A stretch of 47,687 nt of DNA from Myxosarcina sp. GA_180221_E-2-1-MAG-40_15 (GTDB lineage: Bacteria > Cyanobacteriota > Cyanobacteriia > Cyanobacteriales > Xenococcaceae). Made by a program: the position numbers and the translations under genes. This document shows, one piece after another, positions 19,032 through 28,215 of this stretch; position 1 is the stretch's first letter; each line of letters opens with the position of its first letter. The stretch spans positions 1 to 47,687 of the forward strand of contig JAIMKV010000035.1 in NCBI GenBank assembly GCA_020692205.1, read 5' to 3'. The notes under the pieces are model-generated. The model worked only from the letters and a program-made list of their open reading frames with translations. It made no database searches and was not told the origin of the DNA.

Positions 19032-20321
19032 TTAAATTAGTTTTAAGCCCAAGGTTATGCCAATTGCTACCGCCCCCAACCACAAACTCGCTCTAATTTT
19101 GGTATTTAATTGAGTCGTGGGTATCTGCCACCAATAATATGAAACAAGCACAACTTCGATTACCGAGATTGTCGCCGAGATAGTTACGGCTTCGGTTATG
19201 CCCCAAATTAAACTACTGATGCTTACCAGCAGAACGGGAATAATCACCGCCAAAGCTGCTGCTTGCCATCTGGCTTGTCGATCTGCCAGGGCAATGGTTA
19301 CTGCACCTAATTCGGTTATGCTAATTGCTACTGCCGTTAAGGTGGCGATCGCTATATTAATGATTGTTGATTCAAATTGACTAGCGGCAAAATTAATTGC
19401 CCATACTGCTACCGTAGTTAAACTAGAAATTGCCCCGATTCCAGCGATCGCTCTGGATTCGACTAACGAATTTAATTGAGAATCAACGGCTGGCGTAATT
19501 TCACTCGGTGATTCCTCAGGCAGATCGAGTTCAAGTAAAGCGTTTTTAGCTGCCAAAGCATGATTAAAACGCTGACTTACTTTGGCATGAGTCATTTTTT
19601 CTAACCAGCCAATAAACTGTTGATCTAGTTGCGGTAATAGCGATTTTATAGTTAACTGATAGGGATTGTCTTCTGGTGCTGAGACACGAATTTCGTTAAT
19701 ATCCTTTCTGGTTAAAAGACAGACTAAAGTTACGCCTAAGCTATAAATATCTGAAGCCGTAGTTGGCTTAATAATTTGTTCTGGAGCAATAAAGCCAGGA
19801 GTCCCTTTAAAAACACTGCTTCCAGCAACTTCTTTACTGCCTAGGCTAGCAAATCCAAAGTCAATTAAATAAGCATTTAAAGCTTCATCTAGCAAAATAT
19901 TTTCTGGTTTTAAATCGCGGTGTAGTATGGGGGGATTTAGCTGCTGTAAATAAACTAAAATATCGAGTATTTTTAAAGCTATTTGTTTAACTTCAGCTAC
20001 AGTTAGCTCGCGAAAATTACTTAGAGCTGAAGCAGCAATATATTCTTGAATTAAGCAAAAACCCGCTTCAGTTTCTAGGCTATTTAAATATTTAGGAATA
20101 CCAGGATGATTTAGCTGTTGGAGGATCTTAATTTCTTGTTCATACGCTTTATACCCCGACCAGCTAGAGCTAGCCATAGCAAAACAAAATTGTTTGATCA
20201 CAACAGTTTGTTGTGTCTTTAGTTCTATTGCTTTCCAGGTAATTCTTCCTCCTTCTCGGTTACGCCCCAACTCAGCCTCAATCTTATATCCATGACTAGT
20301 CAAATCAAAGTTAACGCTCAT
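19032..20321 (-). CDS. Membrane Ser/Thr protein kinase
   Basis: 429 residues. A Hanks-type kinase domain covers about 10-275: Lys43 (VVIKQF), HRDLKPEN with catalytic Asp136, DFG at 154-156, APE at 179-181 and the DIYSLGVTL helix. All catalytic residues are there, but the glycine loop (ELGRNREGGRITWKA) departs from the usual GxGxxG. From about residue 290 four or five hydrophobic helices anchor it; there is no sensor domain outside. So it is a kinase with its catalytic domain N-terminal and in the cytosol, and a membrane bundle C-terminal. Substrate unknown. Confidence 0.9.
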   Translation of the reverse strand: MSVNFDLTSHGYKIEAELGRNREGGRITWKAIELKTQQTVVIKQFCFAMASSSWSGYKAYEQEIKILQQLNHPGIPKYLNSLETEAGFCLIQEYIAASALSNFRELTVAEVKQIALKILDILVYLQQLNPPILHRDLKPENILLDEALNAYLIDFGFASLGSKEVAGSSVFKGTPGFIAPEQIIKPTTASDIYSLGVTLVCLLTRKDINEIRVSAPEDNPYQLTIKSLLPQLDQQFIGWLEKMTHAKVSQRFNHALAAKNALLELDLPEESPSEITPAVDSQLNSLVESRAIAGIGAISSLTTVAVWAINFAASQFESTIINIAIATLTAVAISITELGAVTIALADRQARWQAAALAVIIPVLLVSISSLIWGITEAVTISATISVIEVVLVSYYWWQIPTTQLNTKIRASLWLGAVAIGITLGLKLI

Positions 20322-20772
20322 TTTAAGCTGTGATTATTAATATTTAATGACAATTTTCATAAATCTTCTCTAAGTTATAAATATGTTTACGCTTGAGTTA
20401 CCTCAATCAGCTTTTGCGGGTAATTTTAAAGTTAAAAATTATGCAGAGATTTAATATTTTAAAAATATTAAATTGGTTATTTTTTAGTGCCAACTAAAGT
20501 AAACTACAGTTGGTATTTATAGAACTCAATCTAGATATATACTTTTGACATAAATATTTTATTTTGATAAACAAAGGGATCAAAACGTTGCCTATGACAT
20601 ATATGATGTATTACAAGCTACAGAACCCCAGAATAATATAAGTTATGAAAAACCAAATCTAGATATCATATTTACGTCAAAAAACTGCAATATCAAGTGA
20701 TGAACTAAGTAAATATTATCAATATTCAGTCAGCAGCAAATCCTGGCTTTCTAAGTATAGACAATTTATATA
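20322..20772. other. Divergent AT-rich intergenic region
   Basis: About 450 bp between the divergent kinase and Rcp1-like genes. The undecamer AATCTAGATAT occurs twice (near 20528 and near 20657). No gene, RNA or clear operator was recognised. Confidence 0.4.
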
Positions 20773-21246
20773 ATGCCAACTAAAAATATATTATTAGTGG
20801 AAGACAATCCTGATGATCGCGAGTTAATGAAACTGGCTTTTACTCAGGATGAAATTCCGCATAACTTAATTATCGTATCGGATGGAATTGAGGCTTTAGA
20901 TTACCTTCAAAAACAAGCAGACTATGATGATTCATTAGCAGCGAGCGAGCGCAGCTTAGCCTCGATGCCTGCTTTAATTATGCTGGATTTGAATCTGCCC
21001 AGAATTAACGGAATTGAAGTTTTACGGAGAATTCGCGCCAATCCACGAACGAGAATTTTACCAGTTGTTATAATTAGTTCCTCAAATGAGCCACAGGATC
21101 TTATTGACAGTTATCTTAATGGTTGCAATAGTTATATCAGAAAACCAATACACTTTACACAACTACAAAATTTTGTTAGAGAAATAAGTACGTATTGGTT
21201 GAGCGTTAATCAGCTTCCACCTGTTTTTGGAGTCCTAAATGAATAA
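20773..21246 (+). CDS. Rcp1-like single-domain response regulator
   Basis: 157 residues, a lone receiver domain. It has the acidic pocket EDNPDD near residues 10-15, phospho-acceptor Asp72 in LIMLDLNLPRINGIEVL, and Lys in SYIRKPIHF. The long insertion before the Asp and the C-terminal extension match Rcp1, the partner of the cyanobacterial phytochrome Cph1. Here no phytochrome or kinase gene is nearby. It overlaps the start of the next gene by 8 bp, so the two are translationally coupled and probably act in one pathway in which this receiver passes or stores phosphate upstream of c-di-GMP control; this last point is inference. Confidence 0.9.
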   Translation: MPTKNILLVEDNPDDRELMKLAFTQDEIPHNLIIVSDGIEALDYLQKQADYDDSLAASERSLASMPALIMLDLNLPRINGIEVLRRIRANPRTRILPVVIISSSNEPQDLIDSYLNGCNSYIRKPIHFTQLQNFVREISTYWLSVNQLPPVFGVLNE

Positions 21247-22966
21247 ACTTCTGCGAGTCTTAATGGTTGAAGATTCAGAAGATGATGCCGAGCTGTTAGC
21301 CATTGCTTTAGAACGTGGTGGGTATGAGATAATTCACCAGCGAGTTGATACTAAACCAGGTATGCAGATTGCTCTAGAAGAACAGCTTTGGGATATCGTC
21401 TTAGCAGATTATTCTATGCCCCAGTTTAGCGCGATCGCTGCTTTGGAATTGCTTAAAGAACGTCAGCTAGATTTACCTTTTGTGATTGTATCAGGTAAAA
21501 TTGGCGAAGATACTGCCGTAGCAGCGATGAAGGCAGGAGCGCATGACTATTTAATTAAGGGACAACTATCCCGACTAATTCCCGCTGTAGAACGAGAATT
21601 ACGAGAAGCTGTCTTAAGAGAAGAATATCGTGCTGCTCAAAAAAGACTAAGATACTTAGCTTACTACGATCAGCTGACCGATTTGCCAAATCGAACTTTA
21701 TTTCTAGAACATTTAAGTCGAGAAATTGCTCGATATAACGAGTTGAAGCAATACCGCGAGCAAAACCCAGCTTTATTTGCTGTTCTACTGCTGAGTATTG
21801 ACCGTTTTCGCAGCATTAAACATAGTTTAGGCTATGCAATCAGTGAAGAGCTATTAATTGCCGTAGCTCGGCGTTTGCAGGAGTATGTAATTAATACTTG
21901 TTTTAACCTAGTTGCCAGAATAGGTGAAGATGAGTTTGCCCTACTAGTTACAGACATTAATCGCCCTCAAGAGGTTTTAAATCAAGCCGAAAGCCTATAT
22001 CGGCAGCTAATTAAACCGTTTAGCATTAACAACGCTACAGTATGTTCTACGGTGAGTATTGGTATAGCTCTAAACCACAATAACAATCAAGAATCAGAAA
22101 AGATGTTGCAGTGGGCAGATACCGCAATGCAATATGCAAAAGCCAATTTCGCCAAAACTTCGGTTTTGTTTGATGAAAAGATGCAGAGTAAGGCAGTAGA
22201 AAAACTGCGTTTGGAAAATGATTTGCAGCAGGCGATCGATAATCGGCAGCTATATCTAAACTATCAGCCAATCGTATCTTTAGACACGGGCAAAATCGAC
22301 TGTTTAGAAGCTTTAGTTAGATGGAAGCACGATTCTTTGGGGTCAATTCCGCCAGATAAGTTTATTCCGATTTGCGAAGAAACAGGACAGATTATCGCTC
22401 TTGGTCAATGGATACTTTCAGAAGCTTGTTATCAGCTAGTAGCTTGGCAAAAGACTTTTGCCGTTGATTTTCCTTTAGCAATGAGTATTAACCTTTCACG
22501 GATTCAGATTTATCATCCTGAATTAATCCCGCAAATAGATCGTTTGCTGGAGACATTAAATTTAGCGGGCAAAGATCTGAAGCTAGAAATTACTGAGAGT
22601 ACTTTGATGGAGAATACTTCGGCAGTTACCAAAGTCCTTAAACAGTTGAAAGAGCGCGAAATCAAACTATGCTTGGATGACTTTGGTACAGGTTATTCTT
22701 CCTTAAGCTACCTGCGTTATCTACCTGTCGATACAGTCAAAATAGACCGTTCTTTTATTGGGTCTGAAATAAACAGCACCAACTACGATATTATCAAAGC
22801 AATTATTAATCTAGCTCACAGCTTGGGTTTAGACGTTGTTGCCGAAGGTATTGAAACCGAAGCTCAATTAGAAACTTTGCGGAGTTTGGGTTGTGAATAT
22901 GGACAGGGATACCTTTTTGCCTATCCTCTCAATAGCGCAGATGTCCAAAGCGTAATCCAGCAGTAG
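21239..22966 (+). CDS. REC-GGDEF-EAL protein, likely c-di-GMP phosphodiesterase
   Basis: 575 residues. Residues 1-120 are a receiver domain with Asp57 (VLADYSMP). A GGDEF domain follows (about 140-305) and an EAL domain (about 325-573). The GGDEF signature reads GEDEF at 229-233, with Glu replacing the second Gly, and no RxxD inhibitory site is seen, so cyclase activity is doubtful. The EAL domain keeps its metal and catalytic residues: Glu357 of EAL, the Asn of SINLS, ITES, LDDFGTGYSS, VKIDR, EGIET and GQGYLF. It should therefore break down c-di-GMP under control of the receiver. It overlaps the Rcp1-like gene by 8 bp. Confidence 0.93.
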   Translation: MNKLLRVLMVEDSEDDAELLAIALERGGYEIIHQRVDTKPGMQIALEEQLWDIVLADYSMPQFSAIAALELLKERQLDLPFVIVSGKIGEDTAVAAMKAGAHDYLIKGQLSRLIPAVERELREAVLREEYRAAQKRLRYLAYYDQLTDLPNRTLFLEHLSREIARYNELKQYREQNPALFAVLLLSIDRFRSIKHSLGYAISEELLIAVARRLQEYVINTCFNLVARIGEDEFALLVTDINRPQEVLNQAESLYRQLIKPFSINNATVCSTVSIGIALNHNNNQESEKMLQWADTAMQYAKANFAKTSVLFDEKMQSKAVEKLRLENDLQQAIDNRQLYLNYQPIVSLDTGKIDCLEALVRWKHDSLGSIPPDKFIPICEETGQIIALGQWILSEACYQLVAWQKTFAVDFPLAMSINLSRIQIYHPELIPQIDRLLETLNLAGKDLKLEITESTLMENTSAVTKVLKQLKEREIKLCLDDFGTGYSSLSYLRYLPVDTVKIDRSFIGSEINSTNYDIIKAIINLAHSLGLDVVAEGIETEAQLETLRSLGCEYGQGYLFAYPLNSADVQSVIQQ

Positions 22967-23118
22967 GGTAAATCCGCACCCCTTAGCACTGCTACGCGGA
23001 AGTCAGAAGTTCTTAATTTTGAGGCCTGTAGGTTTTTTAAATGGTTGCTTTACTTACGCCTACGACTACTAGTTAAATTGCGCTAATTTAAAATTGTTAG
23101 ATTAGTGATTGGTTCAAA

Positions 23119-23986
23119 ATGTCTACTACTAATGGTTGGTCACATAATTTTATTAGCACTAATGGAATCAGACTGCATTATGTTAGCCAAGGATCGGGAA
23201 AGCTGATGCTTATGCTGCATGGGTTTCCTGAGTTTTGGTATTCCTGGCGACATCAAATTACCGAATTTGCTCGGGATTACCATGTGGTTGCAGTCGATCT
23301 ACGCGGATATAACGATAGTGATAAACCCGAACAGTTGGAGGCTTATCACCTGTCTGAATTGGTTGCCGATGTTAAAGGGGTAATTACAGGTTTGGGCTAT
23401 GAAGACTGTATCTTAGTCGCTCATGATTGGGGAGGAGCGATCGCCTGGAATTTTGCTTATGCCTATCCCGAAATGGTAGAAAAATTAATTGTTTTGAATA
23501 TTCCTCATCCTGCTAAATTCGCCGCAGGATTACAAACTCCTCAGCAGCTATTAAAAAGCTGGTATATCTTTGCTTTTCAACTACCCTGGTTGCCAGAATT
23601 TTTGCTTCAGTTGAATGACTATCAGGCGATTAAAGCGGCTTTTTTGGGCATGGCAATCAATAAAGCCGCTTTATAGTGAAGCAGATTTAAACGCTTACAA
23701 AAACGCTGCTGCTAAACCTGGCGCACTCACTGCGATGATTAATTATTACCGTTGTAGTTTTCAGTCTTTATTTTCGAGCGAGCGCCAACAGTGGGAAGTT
23801 TTAAATGTTCCGACTCTCACTATTTGGGGCGAAGACGATACGGCACTAGGCAAAGAACTAACCTATGGCACAGCAGCCTATGTTAGAGATTGGCAAATAA
23901 AATATATTCCCAACTGTAGCCATTGGGTGCAGCAAGAACAACCTGTATTAGTCAACAACTATATACGAGAATTCCTGACAAGCTAA
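23119..23986 (+). pseudogene. Epoxide-hydrolase-like alpha/beta hydrolase, frameshifted
   Basis: Two frames together make a complete alpha/beta hydrolase of about 288 residues. The first (23119-23676) holds the oxyanion motif HGFPEFWYSWRHQI and the nucleophile Asp in VAHDWGGAIAW, then stops at 23674-23676. The second resumes at SEADLNAYKNAAAKPGALTA and carries the acid Asp in WGEDDTALG and the His in NCSHWVQQEQP. One extra base at about 23671-23674 (TTTAT) explains the break. An Asp nucleophile and the cap fit epoxide hydrolases or haloalkane-type enzymes. All catalytic residues survive, so the break is recent, or it is a sequencing error. The second frame has no good start of its own at the break. 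Confidence 0.8.
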
Positions 23987-24110
23987 CTAATTACTGGTTA
24001 ACGTATTTCTGCTTATCAAGTACCGCAACTTCAAATTAAGGATGGTATGGTAAAACCTAGCACATCTCATCTTCTACTCTAAGCTATCAGCTAATAGCTA
24101 AATCTAAAAT

Positions 24111-26222
24111 ATGGCTAGGAAACCAAAAGTATTGCCTGGAGAAAGTTTTCCCTTGGGAGCAACTGTTTATTCTCAGGGAGTAAACTTCTGCGTCTTTTCT
24201 CAAAATGCCTCAGCAATAGAACTACTACTGTTCAACACTGCTCAGGCTGCTAAACCGTCTTATGTAATCAGACTCGATCCAGTCAAGAACAAAACTTATT
24301 ATTACTGGCACGTTTTTGTTCCAGAAATTAGAGCAGGACAGATTTACGCTTATCGTGCTTTTGGGGAATTCGCGCCTGAAACAGGACAGCGATTTGATCG
24401 CACCAAAATACTATTAGATCCTTACGCCAAAGCAATTGTCGGGTCAGAATTTTACGATCGCACTGCTGCTTCAAATCCTGGTAGTAACTGCGCCCAAGCT
24501 TTCAAAGGAGTAGTGGTAGACCCTAGTACCTATGACTGGGAGGGCGATCGACACCCCAGGATTCCCTATTCTGCTAGCGTCATCTATGAAATGCACGTGG
24601 GCGGTTTTACTCGTAATCCTAATTCTGGCGTTGCTCCTGCTAAAAGAGGAACATATGCTGGCTTGATCGAGAAAATTCCCTACCTTAAGGAGTTGGGCAT
24701 TACCGCAGTGGAACTGCTTCCCGTTCACCAGTTCGACCCCCAAGACGTGCGCCCTGGACTAAAAAACTATTGGGGCTATAGTACCATTGGCTTTTTTGCT
24801 CCCCATCGCGGCTATAGCTCTCAGCGCGATCCTTTGGGGGCGGTAGACGAGTTTCGCGACATGGTTAAAGCCATGCACAAAGCAAAAATCGAAGTAATCT
24901 TGGACGTGGTGTTCAACCATACCGCAGAAGGCAATGAAAATGGTCCAACGCTGTCATTTAGGGGATTGGATAATCAGACCTACTATATTCTGGAGGACAA
25001 TCTTGCTGAATATAAGAACTACAGTGGCTGTGGTAACACTTTCAAAGGCAACCATCCTGTAGCTGCTAGATTAATTGTTGATTCACTGCGCTATTGGGTT
25101 TCTGAGATGCACGTAGATGGTTTTCGGTTTGATTTGGCCTCAATTCTGTCCAGGGATGTCTATGGAGAGCCCATAGAAGATGCGGGGGCGTTAAAAATTC
25201 TATCTATTATTGAATCTGACCCCGTTTTGGCAGGAAGTAAGCTGATTGCTGAAGCCTGGGATGCAGCAGGGCTATACGATGTCGGTAAGTTTGTCGCTCA
25301 GGCAGACTGGTTTTCGGAGTGGAATGGGCCATTTCGAGATGATGTACGCCGTTTTGTCAAAAGCGATCGCGGCGCAGTCAATAATTTAGCAGCGAGAATC
25401 TTAGCTAGTCCTGATATTTACCTCCGTTTAGATACGGATATTAACCGCTGCGTTAATTTTGTTACCTGTCATGATGGTTTTACCCTCAACGACCTCGTTT
25501 CTTATAATCGCAAACATAACGAGGCGAATCAAGAAAATAGTCGTGATGGGGCTAATGACAACTACAGTTGGAACTGTGGTGAGGAGGGCATAACTCAAGA
25601 TCCTAAAGTCGAACAGCTACGTTGGCAGCAAATCAAGAATTTCTTAACTATTCTATTTATGTCTCAGGGAACACCGATGTTACTGATGGGAGATGAAATT
25701 CGACATACCCAACTAGGCAATAACAATGCCTACTGCCAGGATAATGAGCTAAGTTGGTTTGACTGGAGTTTGGTCGATAAACATAGCGATCTGCTGCGGT
25801 TTGTCAAAAAGTTGATTCAGTTTGTTCATGAACTAGAGATTTTTAGTGAAGAACAGTTTTTACAGGTAGACCAAATAAGCTCTAAACCACACATCATCTG
25901 GCATGGACAGCGTTTGAACCAGCCCGATTGGAGTGAAGATTCTCATAGTTTGGCTTTTTCACTGTGTCATCCCCCCAGCGGTGAACGCCTTCATGTTATT
26001 TTTAATGCTTACTGGAAATCTCTGGAATTTGAATTACCTTCGCTGAAACTGGGCAATTCCTGGCATCGCATTATTGATACAGCTTTACCTGCGCCAGAAG
26101 ATTTTTCTGACCCAAGCACAGCTAAAAAGATCTATGAGGATCATTACCTGGTTACAGCGCGATCGTCTGTAGTCTTAATGGATCGAGGTGGAATCATCCC
26201 GATCCCCAATTTTAGCCTCTAA
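24111..26222 (+). CDS. glgX: Glycogen debranching enzyme GlgX (isoamylase type)
   Basis: 703 residues, full length. It cleaves alpha-1,6 branches of glycogen that phosphorylase has shortened. An N-terminal CBM48 domain (about 10-150) is followed by the GH13 barrel. Catalytic residues are Asp341 (VDGFRFDLAS), Glu381 (LIAEAWDAAG) and Asp455 (TCHDGFTLNDL). The block ENSRDGANDNYSWNCGEEG is typical of bacterial GlgX and isoamylase. A histidine phosphatase gene follows after 78 bp on the same strand. AGCTAAT-type short repeats lie on both sides of the gene. Confidence 0.95.
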   Translation: MARKPKVLPGESFPLGATVYSQGVNFCVFSQNASAIELLLFNTAQAAKPSYVIRLDPVKNKTYYYWHVFVPEIRAGQIYAYRAFGEFAPETGQRFDRTKILLDPYAKAIVGSEFYDRTAASNPGSNCAQAFKGVVVDPSTYDWEGDRHPRIPYSASVIYEMHVGGFTRNPNSGVAPAKRGTYAGLIEKIPYLKELGITAVELLPVHQFDPQDVRPGLKNYWGYSTIGFFAPHRGYSSQRDPLGAVDEFRDMVKAMHKAKIEVILDVVFNHTAEGNENGPTLSFRGLDNQTYYILEDNLAEYKNYSGCGNTFKGNHPVAARLIVDSLRYWVSEMHVDGFRFDLASILSRDVYGEPIEDAGALKILSIIESDPVLAGSKLIAEAWDAAGLYDVGKFVAQADWFSEWNGPFRDDVRRFVKSDRGAVNNLAARILASPDIYLRLDTDINRCVNFVTCHDGFTLNDLVSYNRKHNEANQENSRDGANDNYSWNCGEEGITQDPKVEQLRWQQIKNFLTILFMSQGTPMLLMGDEIRHTQLGNNNAYCQDNELSWFDWSLVDKHSDLLRFVKKLIQFVHELEIFSEEQFLQVDQISSKPHIIWHGQRLNQPDWSEDSHSLAFSLCHPPSGERLHVIFNAYWKSLEFELPSLKLGNSWHRIIDTALPAPEDFSDPSTAKKIYEDHYLVTARSSVVLMDRGGIIPIPNFSL

Positions 26223-26223
26223 C

Positions 26224-26252
26224 ATAAAAGCTAATAGCTAATAGCTAAAAGT
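26224..26252. repeat. AGCTAAT short tandem repeat
   Basis: Just after glgX the sequence AGCTAATAGCTAATAGCTAA repeats a 7-bp unit three times. A shorter version (AGCTAATAGCTAA) lies at about 24089-24101 before the same gene. Cyanobacteria often carry such heptamer repeats between genes. Confidence 0.5.
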
Positions 26253-26300
26253 AAGACAGTTGCGTTTATCACGGATACCGCCTAACTTAAATTTTTGGTA

Positions 26301-26915
26301 ATGACTTTAAACATTTTTTTCTTAAGACACGGTGAAACCCTATCCAGCAAAATCGATAGTTTTTGTGGAACTTCTGATGTAGAATTGACTACCGCAGGAA
26401 AAATAATGGCAAAAGACTTTGCGATTGCTTATAAATCCTTACCCTGGAGGGCAATTTTTTCGAGTCCCATGGGTCGCACTATTGCCACAGCCAAACCTTT
26501 GTGCGATTTAGTAGCCATGGAAATGCAGCTACGGGATGGTTTGAAAGAAATAGATTTTGGTAAATGGGAAGGGAAAACTCCCGCAGAAGTTGATCGCCAA
26601 TTTCATGATGACTATCTACGTTGGCAGTCTGAACCTGGTTGGAATGCGCCTACTGATGGAGAAAGAGCAATTGATATAGCTCGTCGTAGTTCTGAGGTGA
26701 TTGAGGAAATTGAGCAAATTTACCGCAGTGGTAACGTGCTAATTGTGTCCCATAAAGCCACGATTCGGATTATGCTGTGTTCTTTACTGGGAATTGATGT
26801 GGGACGGTACCGCGATCGCATTGATCTGCCTGTTGCTGCTCTTAGTGTAGTTGAATTTAATGAACATGGTCCATTGCTGAAGAAGTTAAGCGATCGCTCA
26901 CATTTAAATCATTAA
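26301..26915 (+). CDS. Histidine phosphatase family protein
   Basis: 204 residues from the ATG at 26301; a TTG two codons earlier is in frame but less likely. The catalytic RHGE motif is at LRHGETLSSK, with a second Arg in SSPMGRTIATA, Glu in KEIDFGKWEG and the second His in IVSHKATIR. This is the phosphoglycerate-mutase-like phosphatase fold. Members act on sugar phosphates, nucleotides or cobalamin precursors, and sequence alone does not settle which. Being next to glgX on the same strand hints at sugar-phosphate metabolism, for instance a phosphatase of a compatible solute; that is inference. Confidence 0.88.
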   Translation: MTLNIFFLRHGETLSSKIDSFCGTSDVELTTAGKIMAKDFAIAYKSLPWRAIFSSPMGRTIATAKPLCDLVAMEMQLRDGLKEIDFGKWEGKTPAEVDRQFHDDYLRWQSEPGWNAPTDGERAIDIARRSSEVIEEIEQIYRSGNVLIVSHKATIRIMLCSLLGIDVGRYRDRIDLPVAALSVVEFNEHGPLLKKLSDRSHLNH

Positions 26916-26921
26916 AAAGAT

Positions 26922-27530
26922 TTAACTGTATTTTTGCCAAATAATCAGATCTTCGGGGCGATCAACATCAGCTAAGGTAGGAAGATAATCAACGTTTAAT
27001 TTTAACTTTCGGGCAAGATAACTAGTTTGATTTAAGACGCGATCGCTTCCCCAATTAATATTGTTAAATAGCTGTGGCAGGGGATGATTTAGACCAATCA
27101 AATAGTATCCGCCATCTTCTGCTGGGCCTAAAACCAAATCTTGCTTTTGTAATGAGTTAAAAGCTTTACTTAGTATTATTTGATCGAGATCAGGACAGTC
27201 AATCCCAATCACTACTACCCGCTGATTGCCTAAATTAAATGCGCGCTTAAATGACGCTCGCATCTTATCTCCTAAATTTCCTGAAACTTGCTCAATGTAC
27301 GATATTTCTTTGCCTAACCATTCGCTCATTTGCTGTTGATTTCCTCCTGAAAAGTGAACTTCGAGAGTAAATTTACGGCAAGATAACAGTTGTTTGGCAG
27401 TATTTAAAGTTTGTTCGGTCATTTCTTGCTGCAATTTTGCAGCACCTGCTGCACCTAAAGCAGTAATCATCCGAGTTTTAGTTTTGCCAGGTTCAGGATA
27501 GCGACTAAAAATAATTAAAGTTTCACTCAT
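26922..27530 (-). CDS. TIGR04282 family glycosyltransferase (DUF2064)
   Basis: 202 residues. The N-terminus IIFSRYPEPGKTKTRMITAL with GxxKTR is the nucleotide-binding loop of this nucleotidyl/glycosyltransferase-like group, and GIDCPDL and GPAEDGGYYLIGL are its other signatures. Members next to arsenic methylation genes are named for arsenosugar synthesis, but no arsM or similar gene is here, so the substrate stays open. It ends 6 bp from the end of the histidine phosphatase (convergent) and lies behind the CYTH gene on the same strand. Confidence 0.82.
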   Translation of the reverse strand: MSETLIIFSRYPEPGKTKTRMITALGAAGAAKLQQEMTEQTLNTAKQLLSCRKFTLEVHFSGGNQQQMSEWLGKEISYIEQVSGNLGDKMRASFKRAFNLGNQRVVVIGIDCPDLDQIILSKAFNSLQKQDLVLGPAEDGGYYLIGLNHPLPQLFNNINWGSDRVLNQTSYLARKLKLNVDYLPTLADVDRPEDLIIWQKYS

Positions 27531-27613
27531 GCAGCAATCAGTCTCCAGCAGGGAATGTCTATGGCTAGGTTATTACGCCAATCAAGTCATCAGTAATAAT
27601 TAAACAATTAAGG

Positions 27614-28108
27614 TTAATCTTGCCACTGACTATAGGGATGTTTAACTAAATAAAAATTAAAGTATTTTTGCTCGTTAACTTCTTGTTCGATCCAGGGAGG
27701 AATATTGATTGCTTGAGCTTCATTTTCTAGCTCAACTTCAGCAATAATTAATCCTTTATTTTCTCCCTCAAATTCATCGACTTCCCAGATTAAATTATCT
27801 ATGGTAATTTTATATCTAAATTTTTCAATTAAAGGTTTGATACAAAGATTATGCAGCATTTCCTGAGCATCTTGAACGGGAATAAGATATTCAAACTCGG
27901 TACGTGTAAGTCCCACAGTTTTGCTCTTAATTGTCAGATATCCCTGCTCGCCAGCAATTCTAACTCTAACTGTAGTTTCATTGTTAGCGAGAATGTAACC
28001 TTGACAATAACTTTGACCTTGAATCAGCGACTGGCTTTGTAAATACTCTTTATGCGATCGCCATTTATCTTCGTTGACCAGATACTTACGTTCTATTTCT
28101 ATTCCCAT
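27614..28108 (-). CDS. CYTH-domain protein, likely triphosphatase
   Basis: 164 residues, a single CYTH domain. The ExExK motif is at the N-terminus (GIEIERKYL: Glu4, Glu6, Lys8). Charged strands follow (TVRVRIAGEQGYLTIKSK, TRTEFEY, EKFRYKI, WEVDEFEGENKGLIIAEVEL) and line the tunnel that holds triphosphate and metal. Short bacterial CYTH proteins of this size hydrolyse inorganic tripolyphosphate; a minority are class IV adenylate cyclases. The former is the likelier role. It is divergent from the PII-like gene (104 bp between them). Confidence 0.87.
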   Translation of the reverse strand: MGIEIERKYLVNEDKWRSHKEYLQSQSLIQGQSYCQGYILANNETTVRVRIAGEQGYLTIKSKTVGLTRTEFEYLIPVQDAQEMLHNLCIKPLIEKFRYKITIDNLIWEVDEFEGENKGLIIAEVELENEAQAINIPPWIEQEVNEQKYFNFYLVKHPYSQWQD

Positions 28109-28201
28109 GAATTAATTTTGCTGACGTTTAAAATAGAGAGATCTAAACCAACTCTACAATTACAATATTATCAAGCATTAACTATTAAAGTAAAAATATC
28201 G

Positions 28202-28215
28202 AGGAACACAAATTG
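28202..28215 (+). promoter_or_regulatory. RBS supporting a TTG start of the PII-like gene
   Basis: GAGG at about 28201-28205 stands about eight bases before TTG at 28213. The family N-terminus (Met-Lys-Lys-Ile-Glu) begins exactly at this TTG and no ATG is available, so the rare start is well supported. Confidence 0.6.

Noticed and set aside
26922-28108. Arsenic-related cluster suggested by the TIGR04282 family name
   Set aside because: No methyltransferase, radical SAM or ars gene lies near; the neighbours are a CYTH protein and a phosphatase.
28109-28212. Search for an NtcA site (GTA-N8-TAC) before the PII paralogue
   Set aside because: No such site was seen in the gap, so nitrogen control at this promoter is not supported by sequence.
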